NCBI GenBank assembly: GCA_910586705.1
Contig: CAJUJK010000027.1
Coordinates: 1-52,210 of the forward strand
DNA: 52,210 bases
DNA from: an uncultured Lachnospiraceae bacterium
GTDB taxonomy: Bacteria; Bacillota; Clostridia; Lachnospirales; Lachnospiraceae
Reading direction: 5' to 3'
Each line of letters starts with the position of its first letter. Position 1 is the first letter of the stretch. Shown one piece after another: positions 15,370 to 23,363 of the stretch. The notes below the pieces were generated by a model. The model was not told where the DNA came from and searched no databases. It saw only the letters and a list, made by a program, of their open reading frames with translations. The translations under genes and the position numbers were made by a program.

Positions 15370-16437
15370 TCACGAAGCGTTTTCCCCGGCGGAAAGCTCT
15401 CTGAGCCGCCTGAGGGCGGGATCGTAATCCCCGCATTTTTTATAGTAGCTTTTCGCCTGTGCCGGCTCGCCCATGCTTTCGTAAATTTCGGCGATGTGGA
15501 AATTGGCGCGGTAGCTGTTGACGCCCGTGCGGGAGTATGCGGTGAGCGTGGTAGCCTTTTTAAATTCTTCGATTGCCTTGGCATACTCGCCCTTTTTCTG
15601 GTAGAGCATTCCCATCAGGAAAACGAAATCCGCCCGGTGGGAGAAGAGATCGTACTTGTCGCGGAGGGTCATTGCCGTGTCGTATTTTGCAAGATCCATC
15701 AGGCAGTAACCGTAAGTCTCCGCCATACTCTGCACGAAATCGGAATTGGGATCCGCGTTTAAATCAAGCCCGAGTTTGTAATACTGCGCCGCCTTTTCCA
15801 TGTCGTTCAGGGATATGTAATTCTGACCGAGCTGGAAATAAATATAGGGGCTTGGACCTTTCAGGGTCAAGTCATGCAGCAGCATCTCCAGATTTCTCGT
15901 GGCGCGCATACGTTTGTCGGATTCGCTCACATAGCCTTCGTGGTAAAAGGTGAGGGGGATGGGAAAAGTATCCGGCTCCTTGCCCTGCATGGTGCGCACC
16001 TGCTCGTGTATACTGCCCTCAAAATGGCAGTAATTTTTGTTGAAGAGCCTGCCGATACGCTCCGACATGATGGAGCGCGAACCCTGCACGGTGTAGGGAT
16101 TGTTGCGCGTAATCATACCGACGGCTTCGCGCCGCCCTGTGAGAGCGTCCTCAAGCTGTGCAAGATTGACATTTTCCAGATATTCGTCGCAGTCGATAAT
16201 GAGCACCCAGTCGTTTGCCGCCTGCTGGATGGAGAAATTTCTCGCGCTGCTGAAATCCTCGCACCATGCGAAGTGAAAGATTTTGTCCGCGTATTTATGG
16301 GCAATCTCCACGGTGCGGTCCACAGAGCCGGTGTCCACCACTATGATCTCAAAGCGGCAGGGACGAAGTCTCTTCAGACATTCTTCAATATGGTTATCTT
16401 CGTTTTTGGCAATCATGCACACGGAAACAGGTAACAT
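15370..16437 (-). CDS. Family 2 glycosyltransferase with C-terminal TPR repeats (first of a tandem pair)
   Basis: A 355-residue paralogue of the downstream protein. Its GT-A domain opens MLPVSVCMIAKNEDNHIEEC, has the nucleotide-sugar/metal motif IDCDEYLE (about residues 79-86), and the C-terminus has several TPR units (YIYFQLGQNYISLNDMEKAA and similar). The tandem arrangement and shared architecture show a local duplication. GAGGTG precedes the ATG. UDP-galactopyranose mutase is encoded just beyond the divergent promoter region, which fits a surface-glycan role, but that is inference. Confidence 0.85.
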   Translation of the reverse strand: MLPVSVCMIAKNEDNHIEECLKRLRPCRFEIIVVDTGSVDRTVEIAHKYADKIFHFAWCEDFSSARNFSIQQAANDWVLIIDCDEYLENVNLAQLEDALTGRREAVGMITRNNPYTVQGSRSIMSERIGRLFNKNYCHFEGSIHEQVRTMQGKEPDTFPIPLTFYHEGYVSESDKRMRATRNLEMLLHDLTLKGPSPYIYFQLGQNYISLNDMEKAAQYYKLGLDLNADPNSDFVQSMAETYGYCLMDLAKYDTAMTLRDKYDLFSHRADFVFLMGMLYQKKGEYAKAIEEFKKATTLTAYSRTGVNSYRANFHIAEIYESMGEPAQAKSYYKKCGDYDPALRRLRELSAGENAS

Positions 16438-16542
16438 AGTAACACCTCTTTTGTGATTTATTCAAGTTATGTTTATTTTAGCACCTTCTTCCCGTGGCGA
16501 CAATACGGATTTTATGGGAGCGAGAGGGAGATTTATTGTTCC

Positions 16543-16563
16543 TTTTGTACAAAAAGTACAAAA
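16543..16563 (+). promoter_or_regulatory. Inverted repeat in the divergent region before the glycosyltransferase and HTH genes
   Basis: TTTTGTAC (16543-16550) and GTACAAAA (16556-16563) form a perfect 8-bp inverted repeat with a 5-base spacer, between the divergent glycosyltransferase and HTH genes. It could be an operator for either. A -10-like TATACT lies downstream at about 16645-16650. Confidence 0.4.
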
Positions 16564-16716
16564 ATGAAAGGGAAAACATGATGAAGATGACGATATTCCG
16601 TTTAGTGACAGCGGTAGGTGTTTCCTTTTGGGGGGGAAATATGGTATACTGTCTTTGAACAGAGAGGAGAAGACCTCTTCTCATCAAGAAAATAATACAT
16701 GATAAGGAGGTCTATT

Positions 16717-17058
16717 ATGACAAAGGCAGAAATCTTAAAGGCAGAAATTTTAAAGCAGCATAAGAGTGTCAGGCAGTTTGCGATTGAGATGGAAATACCG
16801 TACTCTACGTTGGTTACCGCGCTCGACAGGGGGATAGAGGGTATGGCTTACGGTACAGTGATCCGTATGTGCGACAGGCTGAACCTGAATCCCGTAGATT
16901 TCACACCTATTAACCAGAAGAGCCTGCTTGGCGGCAAGATCATGGAAAACCGCGTCATGCAGTATTATGTGAAGCTGAATAAAACAGGGCGCAAGAAAGC
17001 GCTGGAGCTGATGGAAGATTATGCGCAGCTTGATAAGTATAAGGCAACAGAGGAATAG
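16717..17058 (+). CDS. Small HTH (XRE-like) regulator
   Basis: A 113-residue protein with a helix-turn-helix near residues 14-60 (VRQFAIEMEIPYSTLVTALD ... VIRMCDRLNLNPVDFTP). An in-frame ATG at 16699 is earlier, but AAGGAGG at 16704-16710 sits right for 16717. The first residues contain a short duplication (AEILKAEILK). The C-terminal 45 residues are helical and charged. Ends 3 bases before glf, so it is co-transcribed with it. Target unknown. Confidence 0.75.
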   Translation: MTKAEILKAEILKQHKSVRQFAIEMEIPYSTLVTALDRGIEGMAYGTVIRMCDRLNLNPVDFTPINQKSLLGGKIMENRVMQYYVKLNKTGRKKALELMEDYAQLDKYKATEE

Positions 17059-17060
17059 AA

Positions 17061-18197
17061 ATGAATTATGATTATCTGATCGTGGGCGCAGGGCTGTACG
17101 GCTCTGTGTTTGCCCGCGAGATGCGTGGACAAGGCCGGCGGGTGCGCCTGATTGACAGAAGGCAGCATATTGCCGGCAATATTTATACCGAGGAAGTGGA
17201 AGGCATACAGGTGCACCGTTACGGCGCGCATATTTTTCACACTTCCGACAAAAGAATATGGGATTATGTAAACCAGTTTGCGGAGTTCAACCATTACATC
17301 AATTCTCCTGTGGCGCGCTATAAGGAGGAACTTTACAATCTTCCTTTCAATATGAACACGTTCAGCAAAATGTGGGGCGTGGTGACGCCCGCGCAGGCGA
17401 AGGAAAAAATCGCGGAACAGATCGCGGACCTCCACATCGGGGAGCCGGAAAATCTGGAGGAGCAGGCGCTTTCTCTGGTGGGGCGGGATGTATACGAGAA
17501 ACTTGTGAAGGGCTACACCGAGAAACAGTGGGGCAGGGACTGCACGGAACTGCCCGCCTTTATCATCAAGAGACTGCCGCTGCGCTTTACCTATGATAAT
17601 AATTACTTCAATGACCGGTATCAGGGGATTCCTGTGGGAGGTTATACCATAATGGTAGAGAAAATGCTGGAGGGCATTGAGGTGATGACGGGCGTATCCT
17701 ACCGGGATTTTGTGACGGAGGTGGAGCGGGACGGCAGGCTTTGTGTGACGGACCGGGAAGGCAATACTTATGATAAAGTGCTGTACACGGGAATGATCGA
17801 CGAGTTTTTTGACTTCGCGCTGGGGCATCTGGAATACCGTTCCCTGCGGTTTGAGACGGAGACGCTTCCCGGTTGTGACAATTATCAGGGCAACGCGGTG
17901 GTGAATTACACGGAGCGCGAAATCCCCTATACGAGAATCATCGAGCACAAGCATTTCGAGTTTGGCACACAGCCCGGCACGGTGATCACCAGAGAGTATC
18001 CGGCTGTCTGGAAAGAGGGGGAGGAGCCTTACTATCCGATCAATGACGGGAAGAATGAGAAGCTGATGGAGAAGTACATGGAGCTTGCAAAGACGAAGCC
18101 CTATGTGATTTTCGGCGGACGGCTGGGGCAGTACCGCTATTATGATATGGACAAGGTGATCGCGCAGGCGCTTGCGGCGGCAAAGAAAGAAGGATAA
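17061..18197 (+). CDS. glf: UDP-galactopyranose mutase
   Basis: A 378-residue flavoenzyme that interconverts UDP-galactopyranose and UDP-galactofuranose for surface galactofuran synthesis. The N-terminal FAD-binding motif is VGAGLYGSVFAREM (about residues 8-21); RRQHIAGNIYTEE and RYGAHIFHT follow, both characteristic. Also seen are KGYTEKQWGRD and the C-terminal FGGRLGQYRYYDMD. Length is typical (365-390). It follows the HTH gene with almost no gap. A short dispersed repeat begins 3 bases after its stop. Confidence 0.95.
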   Translation: MNYDYLIVGAGLYGSVFAREMRGQGRRVRLIDRRQHIAGNIYTEEVEGIQVHRYGAHIFHTSDKRIWDYVNQFAEFNHYINSPVARYKEELYNLPFNMNTFSKMWGVVTPAQAKEKIAEQIADLHIGEPENLEEQALSLVGRDVYEKLVKGYTEKQWGRDCTELPAFIIKRLPLRFTYDNNYFNDRYQGIPVGGYTIMVEKMLEGIEVMTGVSYRDFVTEVERDGRLCVTDREGNTYDKVLYTGMIDEFFDFALGHLEYRSLRFETETLPGCDNYQGNAVVNYTEREIPYTRIIEHKHFEFGTQPGTVITREYPAVWKEGEEPYYPINDGKNEKLMEKYMELAKTKPYVIFGGRLGQYRYYDMDKVIAQALAAAKKEG

Positions 18198-18199
18198 CG

Positions 18200-18221
18200 C
18201 AGCACGCGCCATTCGCAAAAT
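18200..18221 (+). repeat. Dispersed short repeat B, copy 1
   Basis: CAGCACGCGCCATTCGCAAAA-type sequence just after glf. Near-identical copies lie after rpoC (45713-45734, same orientation) and after nusG (23175-23198, opposite orientation). Here it runs into a hairpin with GCAAAATCAT and ATGATTTGC arms. Confidence 0.55.
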
Positions 18222-18281
18222 CATGCAAGAATGATTTGCCAGACAGACTTGCTCCGGCTGAGCTGTTGCATAAAATTTTAC

Positions 18282-18320
18282 AGGCAGAGTATTGACAAGA
18301 AATGGTACTCTGCCTATAAT
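18282..18320 (+). promoter_or_regulatory. Consensus promoter inside a 10-bp inverted repeat, before the carboxyltransferase
   Basis: TTGACA (18292-18297), 17-base spacer, TATAAT (18315-18320): a perfect sigma-A promoter. AGGCAGAGTA (18282-18291) and TACTCTGCCT (18306-18315) form a perfect inverted repeat with 14 bases between, flanking the -35 box and touching the -10 box. A protein bound there would block the polymerase. Confidence 0.8.
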
Positions 18321-18330
18321 ATTCCTTGAT

Positions 18331-18347
18331 AGTTTGAATATCAAAGT
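18331..18347 (+). promoter_or_regulatory. FabT-like operator
   Basis: AGTTTGAATATCAAAGT closely matches the FabT box of lactic bacteria (ANTTTGATTATCAAATT), differing at two defined positions. It lies about 5-20 bases after the predicted start site, a repressing position. FabT is a MarR-family regulator of fatty-acid synthesis; a link to an acyl-CoA carboxyltransferase is reasonable. Assignment rests on the motif only. Confidence 0.45.
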
Positions 18348-18353
18348 ATTTTT

Positions 18354-18472
18354 GGATCAGCAGAGACAGAAGGGACCGGGTGCGTCGCCATGCTTGCATG
18401 AGCGACAGTGCACGAGACCTTAAGGCGAGCGAAGCGAACGAGAAATGCGGAGCATTTCGAGCCGGCTGATCC
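18354..18472 (+). repeat. Modular palindromic repeat, copy A3 (leader of the carboxyltransferase)
   Basis: Outer arms GGATCAGC (18354-18361) and GCTGATCC (18465-18472). Inside are the shared modules CATGCTTGCATGAG and CGAACGAGAAATGCG-GAGCATTTCGAG, also found in copy A2. It is followed by GAATTTTT (to 18480), so the outer stem could act as a terminator or attenuator immediately before the start codon at 18494. Confidence 0.65.
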
Positions 18473-18493
18473 GAATTTTTATGGAGGCGCCAT

Positions 18494-20110
18494 ATGAATT
18501 GGAATGAGGCAAACAGGGAACTGGACAGGAGAAGAGAGAGAGCTTTGCTTGGCGGTGGTCAGGGAAAGATTGACAAACAGCACGCAAATGGAAAACTGAC
18601 AGCGAGAGAGCGGATCGAGATGCTGCTTGATCCCGGCACCTTTGTGGAGGTGGACGGCTTTCTGGAATCCCGTATCGACGATTTTGATCTGGACAAGAGA
18701 CGCGTGCCCGGGGACGGCGTGGTGACGGGCTACGGCGAGATCGACGGCAGACAGGTGTTTGTGGCGAGCGAGGATTTTACGGTGATCGGCGGCACGCTGG
18801 GCGAGTACCATTCCTTTAAGATCTGCCGGATCCAGGATATGGCGATGGAGATGAAGGCGCCCTTGATCTGTATCAACGACAGCGGCGGCGCGAGAATCGA
18901 GGAAGGCATTTCTTCCCTGAGCGGATACAGCGGCATGTTCCTGCGGCATACGAAAGCGTCCGGCGTGATCCCGCAGATCGCGGTGATCCTCGGGCCCTGT
19001 TCCGGCGGCGCCTGCTATGCGCCCGCCATCTGCGACTTTATCTTTATGGTGAAAGATATCTCGAAGATGTTTATCACCGGACCGAACGTGGTAAAGACGG
19101 TGATCAACGAGGAAGTCTCGGTGGAGGAGCTGGGCGGCGCGGAAGTGCACGCGAAGAAGAGCGGTGTGTCCCACTTTACCTACGACACGGAAAACGAGTG
19201 CCTGATGGGCGTGCGAAAGCTGCTGTCTTATCTGCCGAGCAACTGGACGGAGAAACCTCCCGTGGTGAATACGCCGGAGCGGCAGAGTATACCTTCCCGT
19301 GTGGGGAGAGTTTTTGGCAGAGGCGAGAGCGCGAGACAGGATAACGCCCTGAAAGCAAAGGCGGCGAAACTCAAGGATATTGTGCCGGATAATTCCCGCC
19401 ATGCCTATGACGTGAAGGAAGTGATCGACTGCATCGTGGACGAGGGAAGTTTCTTTGAGGTGCAGAAGGAGTTCGCTACCAACGCGGTGGTGGGGTGGTG
19501 CCGCATGGAGGGCAAGGTTGTCGGGATTGTGGCGAACCAGCCGAACTCCATGGGCGGTTCCCTCGATTACCACGCGTCCGACAAGATAGCGCGGTTTATC
19601 CGTTTCTGCGACTGCTTTAATATACCGCTCGTAACCTTGATCGACGTGCCCGCATTCCTGCCCGGCACGGCGCAGGAGCACAACGGTATCATCCGTCACG
19701 GCGCGAAGATACTTTACGCGTACTCGGAGGCAACCGTGCCGAAGATTTCGCTGATTATGAGAAAGGCTTACGGCGGCGCCTATATCGCCATGAACTCCAA
19801 GGAAATGGGGGCGGATATCGTCTACGCATGGCCGATTGCGGAGATCGCCGTAATGGGGGCGGACGGTGCGGTCAACATTGCTTTCAAGAGAAAGATCAAG
19901 GCGGCAGCGGACCCCGAGGCAATGCGCGCCCAGTGCAAGAAAGAGTATGAGGACAGATTCTTAAATCCCTACGTGGCGGCATCCAGAGGCTACGTCAACG
20001 AGGTCATCAAACCCGAGGAGACGAGAGACGCGCTGCTCAAGGCGCTGCGTGGACTTAAGAACAAGCAGACGGAGAATCCGAAGAAGAAACACGGAAATAT
20101 CCCGCTGTAA
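18494..20110 (+). CDS. Acyl-CoA carboxylase carboxyltransferase / methylmalonyl-CoA decarboxylase alpha subunit-like
   Basis: A 538-residue carboxyltransferase of the propionyl-CoA carboxylase beta type, with both crotonase-like halves. Motifs: GKLTARERIEMLLDPGTF near the N-terminus, ICINDSGGARIEEGI and GPCSGGACYAPA for the oxyanion/CoA site, and in the second half LIDVPAFLPGTAQEHNGIIR and MRKAYGGAYIAMNSK. It moves carboxyl between biotin and an acyl-CoA. No biotin carrier, biotin carboxylase or decarboxylase membrane subunit is adjacent, so partners are encoded elsewhere. GGAGG precedes the ATG. It has its own strong, apparently repressible promoter. The gene may work in propionate-type fermentation, in lipid precursor supply, or in sodium-pumping decarboxylation. 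Confidence 0.88.
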   Translation: MNWNEANRELDRRRERALLGGGQGKIDKQHANGKLTARERIEMLLDPGTFVEVDGFLESRIDDFDLDKRRVPGDGVVTGYGEIDGRQVFVASEDFTVIGGTLGEYHSFKICRIQDMAMEMKAPLICINDSGGARIEEGISSLSGYSGMFLRHTKASGVIPQIAVILGPCSGGACYAPAICDFIFMVKDISKMFITGPNVVKTVINEEVSVEELGGAEVHAKKSGVSHFTYDTENECLMGVRKLLSYLPSNWTEKPPVVNTPERQSIPSRVGRVFGRGESARQDNALKAKAAKLKDIVPDNSRHAYDVKEVIDCIVDEGSFFEVQKEFATNAVVGWCRMEGKVVGIVANQPNSMGGSLDYHASDKIARFIRFCDCFNIPLVTLIDVPAFLPGTAQEHNGIIRHGAKILYAYSEATVPKISLIMRKAYGGAYIAMNSKEMGADIVYAWPIAEIAVMGADGAVNIAFKRKIKAAADPEAMRAQCKKEYEDRFLNPYVAASRGYVNEVIKPEETRDALLKALRGLKNKQTENPKKKHGNIPL

Positions 20111-20111
20111 A

Positions 20112-20246
20112 TATAAAGGGGCAGTTGCCAATGCTTTAGAACGTAAGGGCATACAGACCGATAGGGGCAACATCAATCGGGAAATCATCAAAAACAACAT
20201 GCTGTTGGATCAGGCAAAGCTGTTAGCAATACAAATCGGGATTTGA
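20112..20246 (+). pseudogene. Fragment of a MobA/MobL-type relaxase
   Basis: Right after the carboxyltransferase stop, the plus-strand frame from 20112 reads YKGAVANALERKGIQTDRG then NINREIIKNNMLLDQAK and ends in a stop at 20244-20246. ALERKGIxTxRGxINREI is characteristic of the central-to-C-terminal part of MobA/MobL relaxases. No start or upstream part exists, so this is a scar of a lost mobilisable element. Confidence 0.65.
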
Positions 20247-20256
20247 GGAGGAAAAT

Positions 20257-20430
20257 ATGGAAAGAATCTCGCTGTTGTTAATAATAGTTGCCATCATCTG
20301 TGCCTTATTTTCTGATAAAATAGATATGGTAGTAAAAGGAGATAAAAAGGTTAAAAAAGTGGTTGTCATATTTAGCGGGGGAGTATTATTGGTTTTCACG
20401 ATTGTTATTCTTGTAAGTATCTTCTCGTAA
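20257..20430 (+). CDS. 57-residue two-span membrane protein of unknown function
   Basis: ATG at 20257 with GAGGAGG about 5 bases upstream. The protein has two hydrophobic spans (residues 4-17, LLLIIVAIICALF, and 36-56, VVVIFSGGVLLVFTIVILVS) separated by a lysine-rich loop (KGDKKVKK). It starts 10 bases after the relaxase fragment, so it is probably leftover cargo of the same element. Function unknown. Confidence 0.6.
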   Translation: MERISLLLIIVAIICALFSDKIDMVVKGDKKVKKVVVIFSGGVLLVFTIVILVSIFS

Positions 20431-20452
20431 ATATCACAAATTAGATGTTTCT

Positions 20453-20513
20453 AAAAAAACGGGGCTATTGCTTCAGTAGTGATTATTCATCTACTTTTGC
20501 AACAGCCCCTTTA
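20453..20513 (-). terminator. Terminator for the FliD-like gene (probably bidirectional)
   Basis: GGGGCT (20461-20466) pairs with AGCCCC (20504-20509) and AGTAG/CTACT pair inside; seven A at 20453-20459 give a T-run on the minus strand, and a short T-run follows on the plus strand. Confidence 0.75.
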
Positions 20514-20530
20514 TACTTATTTTGTTCCGA

Positions 20531-21844
20531 CTAGCAATAACTGTTGAACATCATCCCGCTGTATGCGCTCGTGATATAGGGGCTTGCGAAGTTCTTTCCG
20601 GGATTCTTGTAAGCCACAATCACGTTGTTGACATAGTGCATCGGATTCAGGGAAACTTGATTCGACTTGCGAAGCACAGAGTTCGTAAAGCCTTTCATGG
20701 AAGCGAACGCTTCTTTGGCGTCCTCGCTCGTCGCCTTCTGTCGAAGCACGTTATTGTCTACCTCCAGAGTGCCGTCCAGATTTAAGTTCAATCCCGCGGA
20801 GGTGAGACCTTTTGCGTAAACCCTCGCCACGCTGCTCATCTCATGGAACAGGCGGTCGCTCTTGGGCTGTACGCCGCTGTACTCGGAAACTGCCTGCAGG
20901 AATGAGTTGTATCCCCGCACCAGTGTGTTGATATTTTCCGCAAGGGACTCCACATCCGTTTTGATGCCGATCGAAGCGGTCTCGCCATCCTCGCTGCTCA
21001 CGCCCTTGAACTGTAATTCGTATGTGTGGTCCAGCGTGTAGTGGTTGGTGGTGGAGGAGTGCTCCTCGCCGTTTACCAGAAACGATGCGTTTGTCGCAGG
21101 AGACGCAATATAGTCAAGTCCCAGATAATCTACCACGCCCGCCGTTTTACTGGTGCGCTGGTCGGAGATATGGAACTGCATCTTCTTGCCTGCCTTCAAC
21201 CCGGTGGCATCCGATTCCATCCGCAGGGCGCTGTTGCCGTTTCCGTCGTCAATGACCTGCGCCGACATACCGATATTCGCATTGGTAATCAGCCGGGAAA
21301 GGCGTGCCTGCACATCCTTGTTTGTGTCGCTTGCCTTTATGCTGAACTGAAATTCATAGCTTAAGTCCTCAATCCCAACGTCGAAAGAATACGTGTCGGG
21401 AGAGAGCGCGGCAGGCTCGTCAGAGGGGAGGAATTTTCCCAGATTGATCTGCGACGAAGCAAGGCGGTTTACCTCAACCTCGTAGGAGGGGAAATCGTCG
21501 TCCGGTTTTTTGGAACCGATATACTTCGCAGTAGCGATCTCTTCGTTGCTGGAATAAGCGACTTTTTTATTCAGAAGCTCTTCTTCGTCGAGGCCGCCAA
21601 GGGACGCAATGGTATTGCGAAGCTCTCTGGCATTTTCCTTTATGCCTACTGCAAATTTCTGGGATTCCTTGCTGGTGTCCAGAATGAACAAAGGCGATTC
21701 CTTGTTCATCTTGACAATCGAATTATATACGCTGCGGAGTTCGCTCTTCTTATGGGTATCATAAGGCGTGCTCGACTTCGGCGCATAGGTTGTCATGTAG
21801 AAATTATAGACATTGTTTAAATTGTGAATGGTGTTGTAAGCCAT
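20531..21844 (-). CDS. FliD-like (flagellar cap-like) protein without flagellar neighbours
   Basis: A 437-residue protein, start at 21844 chosen by GGAGG 5-9 bases upstream (an ATG 27 bases earlier has no site). Two segments resemble flagellar filament-cap protein FliD: VQARLSRLITNANIGMSAQV followed by SALRMESDATG (about 195-225 of the chain) and the late coiled segment ESLAENINTLVRGYNSFLQA. There is no signal peptide and one Cys, at the last residue. No flagellar gene is in the window, so it may be a stray flagellar export substrate or a FliD-fold protein with another role. The similarity is by pattern only. Confidence 0.55.
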   Translation of the reverse strand: MAYNTIHNLNNVYNFYMTTYAPKSSTPYDTHKKSELRSVYNSIVKMNKESPLFILDTSKESQKFAVGIKENARELRNTIASLGGLDEEELLNKKVAYSSNEEIATAKYIGSKKPDDDFPSYEVEVNRLASSQINLGKFLPSDEPAALSPDTYSFDVGIEDLSYEFQFSIKASDTNKDVQARLSRLITNANIGMSAQVIDDGNGNSALRMESDATGLKAGKKMQFHISDQRTSKTAGVVDYLGLDYIASPATNASFLVNGEEHSSTTNHYTLDHTYELQFKGVSSEDGETASIGIKTDVESLAENINTLVRGYNSFLQAVSEYSGVQPKSDRLFHEMSSVARVYAKGLTSAGLNLNLDGTLEVDNNVLRQKATSEDAKEAFASMKGFTNSVLRKSNQVSLNPMHYVNNVIVAYKNPGKNFASPYITSAYSGMMFNSYC

Positions 21845-22211
21845 GAGCCCTCCTTTCTTCCGTGAAAGCATAACAGATACCTCCTGCGGCTGTCCTTAGC
21901 CTGCAAGGTATCTTTTGTGGGCATTTCTACTTATTATTAATATTAGTGCTTTTATTTTACCACTTTTTTCACGAAGAATGCAAGTATTTCCGTAATTACT
22001 ATATATATCGTATGAAGGTGGCATTTCATTAAGGGGATTTATAAAAAAAGTGGGAGATTTTGCGGAGAAATTACAAAAAAGCAGTTGACTTAAGGGTCAC
22101 CGTATGATATATTGTGTGAGCGAGAAGAGAACAAGGTCTTTTTTTTATGCTCAAAAAATGAGAGAAAGTATAAGATCAAACGAATCGTAATACAGGTGGA
22201 GGTGGCAAGAT
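21845..22211 (+). promoter_or_regulatory. Intergenic region with the promoter of rpmG-secE-nusG (22085-22113)
   Basis: TTGACT (22085-22090), 17-base spacer, TATATT (22108-22113) is the only good plus-strand promoter found in this gap and predicts a start near 22120, about 90 bases before rpmG. The rest is AT-rich, with no gene or stable hairpin that I can support. Confidence 0.7.
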
Positions 22212-22361
22212 ATGCGCACAAGAATCACATTGGCATGTACGGAGTGTAAGCAGCGTAACTACAATACGACAAAGGATAAGAAGACGCATCCCGACAGGAT
22301 GGAGATCAAGAAGTATTGCAGATTCTGCAAAAAGCATACCCTGCATAAGGAGACGAAGTAG
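22212..22361 (+). CDS. rpmG: 50S ribosomal protein L33
   Basis: A 49-residue protein, MRTRITLACTECKQRNY ... ending KKHTLHKETK. Four cysteines in two CxxC pairs (9/12 and 36/39) make this the zinc-binding (C+) form of L33. GGAGGTGG lies before the start. It opens the rpmG-secE-nusG transcription unit, the usual order in Firmicutes. Because the form without cysteines replaces it under zinc starvation in other bacteria, a second rpmG may exist elsewhere. Confidence 0.97.
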   Translation: MRTRITLACTECKQRNYNTTKDKKTHPDRMEIKKYCRFCKKHTLHKETK

Positions 22362-22395
22362 CAGTTCGTCGGTTGAAAGAAGGAGATATTGAATT

Positions 22396-22608
22396 ATGGC
22401 AGATTCCGCGAAAACAGAGAAAAAAGCAGTCAAATTTTTTGACGGCGTGAAGGCTGAATTTAGAAAGATCAGCTGGCCCGACAAGGATTCCCTCCTGAAA
22501 CAGTCTGTTGCAGTCGTTGTCATTTCCCTTGTGGTAGGAGCGATTATCACAATATTGGATTTCGGTCTGCAGTACGGCGTGGACTTCATTACTACACTGA
22601 AATTTTAA
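22396..22608 (+). CDS. secE: Preprotein translocase subunit SecE
   Basis: A 70-residue single-span protein. FDGVKAEFRKISWPDKDSLL (about residues 19-38) is the conserved amphipathic segment, followed by one membrane helix (residues 41-62). It clamps SecY in the SecYEG channel. Firmicute SecE is the short one-helix form, as here. AAGGAG precedes the start; it lies between rpmG and nusG as in most Firmicutes. Confidence 0.95.
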   Translation: MADSAKTEKKAVKFFDGVKAEFRKISWPDKDSLLKQSVAVVVISLVVGAIITILDFGLQYGVDFITTLKF

Positions 22609-22636
22609 GATTTTTGGCAGGACAGGGAGGATCCGT

Positions 22637-23155
22637 ATGGCAGAGGCGAATTGGTATGTTGTGCATACTTATTCCGGGTATGAAAATAAGGTAAAAGCCA
22701 ACATAGAAAAAACGATCGAGAACAGACATCTGGAGGAAGAGATTCTGGAGGTCAGAGTGCCGATGCAGGATGTCACGGAACTGAAAAACGGCGCGCGCAA
22801 GACTGTCCAGAAAAAGATGTTTCCCGGTTATGTTCTGATTAATATGGTAATGAATGACGACACCTGGTATGTCGTGAGAAATACCAGAGGTGTGACAGGC
22901 TTCGTGGGACCCGGGAGCAAGCCGGTGCCGCTTACGGAGGCGGAGATGAAGCCTCTCGGTATCAAGGTGGAGAATATGAGCGTCGATTTCGCAGAGGGCG
23001 ACACCATTGCGGTGGTTGCGGGCGTCTGGAAGGACACCGTGGGCGTTGTGCAGAGAATCGACTATGGCAAGCAGACGGCTACCATCAATGTGGAGCTGTT
23101 TGGCAGAGAGACGCCCGTGGAGATCAGCTTTGCGGAAGTCAGAAGTATGCGTTAA
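22637..23155 (+). CDS. nusG: Transcription termination/antitermination factor NusG
   Basis: A 172-residue protein with the NGN domain (WYVVHTYSGYENKVKANIEK at the start, KKMFPGYVLI, RNTRGVTGFVG) and a C-terminal KOW domain (about 120-172, EGDTIAVVAGVWKDTVGVVQ). It binds RNA polymerase and couples it to Rho or the ribosome. GGGAGG lies 8 bases before ATG. Length normal. Confidence 0.97.
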   Translation: MAEANWYVVHTYSGYENKVKANIEKTIENRHLEEEILEVRVPMQDVTELKNGARKTVQKKMFPGYVLINMVMNDDTWYVVRNTRGVTGFVGPGSKPVPLTEAEMKPLGIKVENMSVDFAEGDTIAVVAGVWKDTVGVVQRIDYGKQTATINVELFGRETPVEISFAEVRSMR

Positions 23156-23363
23156 CAGTTCAGTTTATATATGCGGTTTTGCGAATGGCGTGAGCTGAAT
23201 TGTAATTAGAATGGATATTTGCCCGCTTCGGCGGTGTAGATATAGGTGGGAGCTGGTTTAAAATGCTTTGCATTTAAAATCCGAGCCTGTCTCCGACAAT
23301 CTCGTAATTTGCGGAAGACAAGTGGAATAGCGTCCGAACCACAATAATATAGGAGGTGCCGAA
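23156..23363 (+). repeat. Leader region of rplK with repeat B (23175-23198) and hairpin repeat C (23255-23282)
   Basis: Repeat B lies here in reverse orientation (TTTTGCGAATGGCG at its core). Further on, GGTTTAAAATGC and GCATTTAAAATCC form a hairpin followed by CGAGCCTGTCTCC. A similar hairpin plus CCGAGTCTG follows rplJ at 37372. I found no convincing promoter; the leader may carry the L1 control site of the rplKA unit, but I cannot outline it. Confidence 0.45.

Noticed and set aside
16630..16636. A G7 run before the HTH gene as a second phase-variable tract
   Set aside because: Short, outside any coding frame or ribosome binding site.
17019..18344. A 441-codon minus-strand frame opposite glf
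   Set aside because: Shadow of a certain gene; low-complexity His/Arg/Leu composition.
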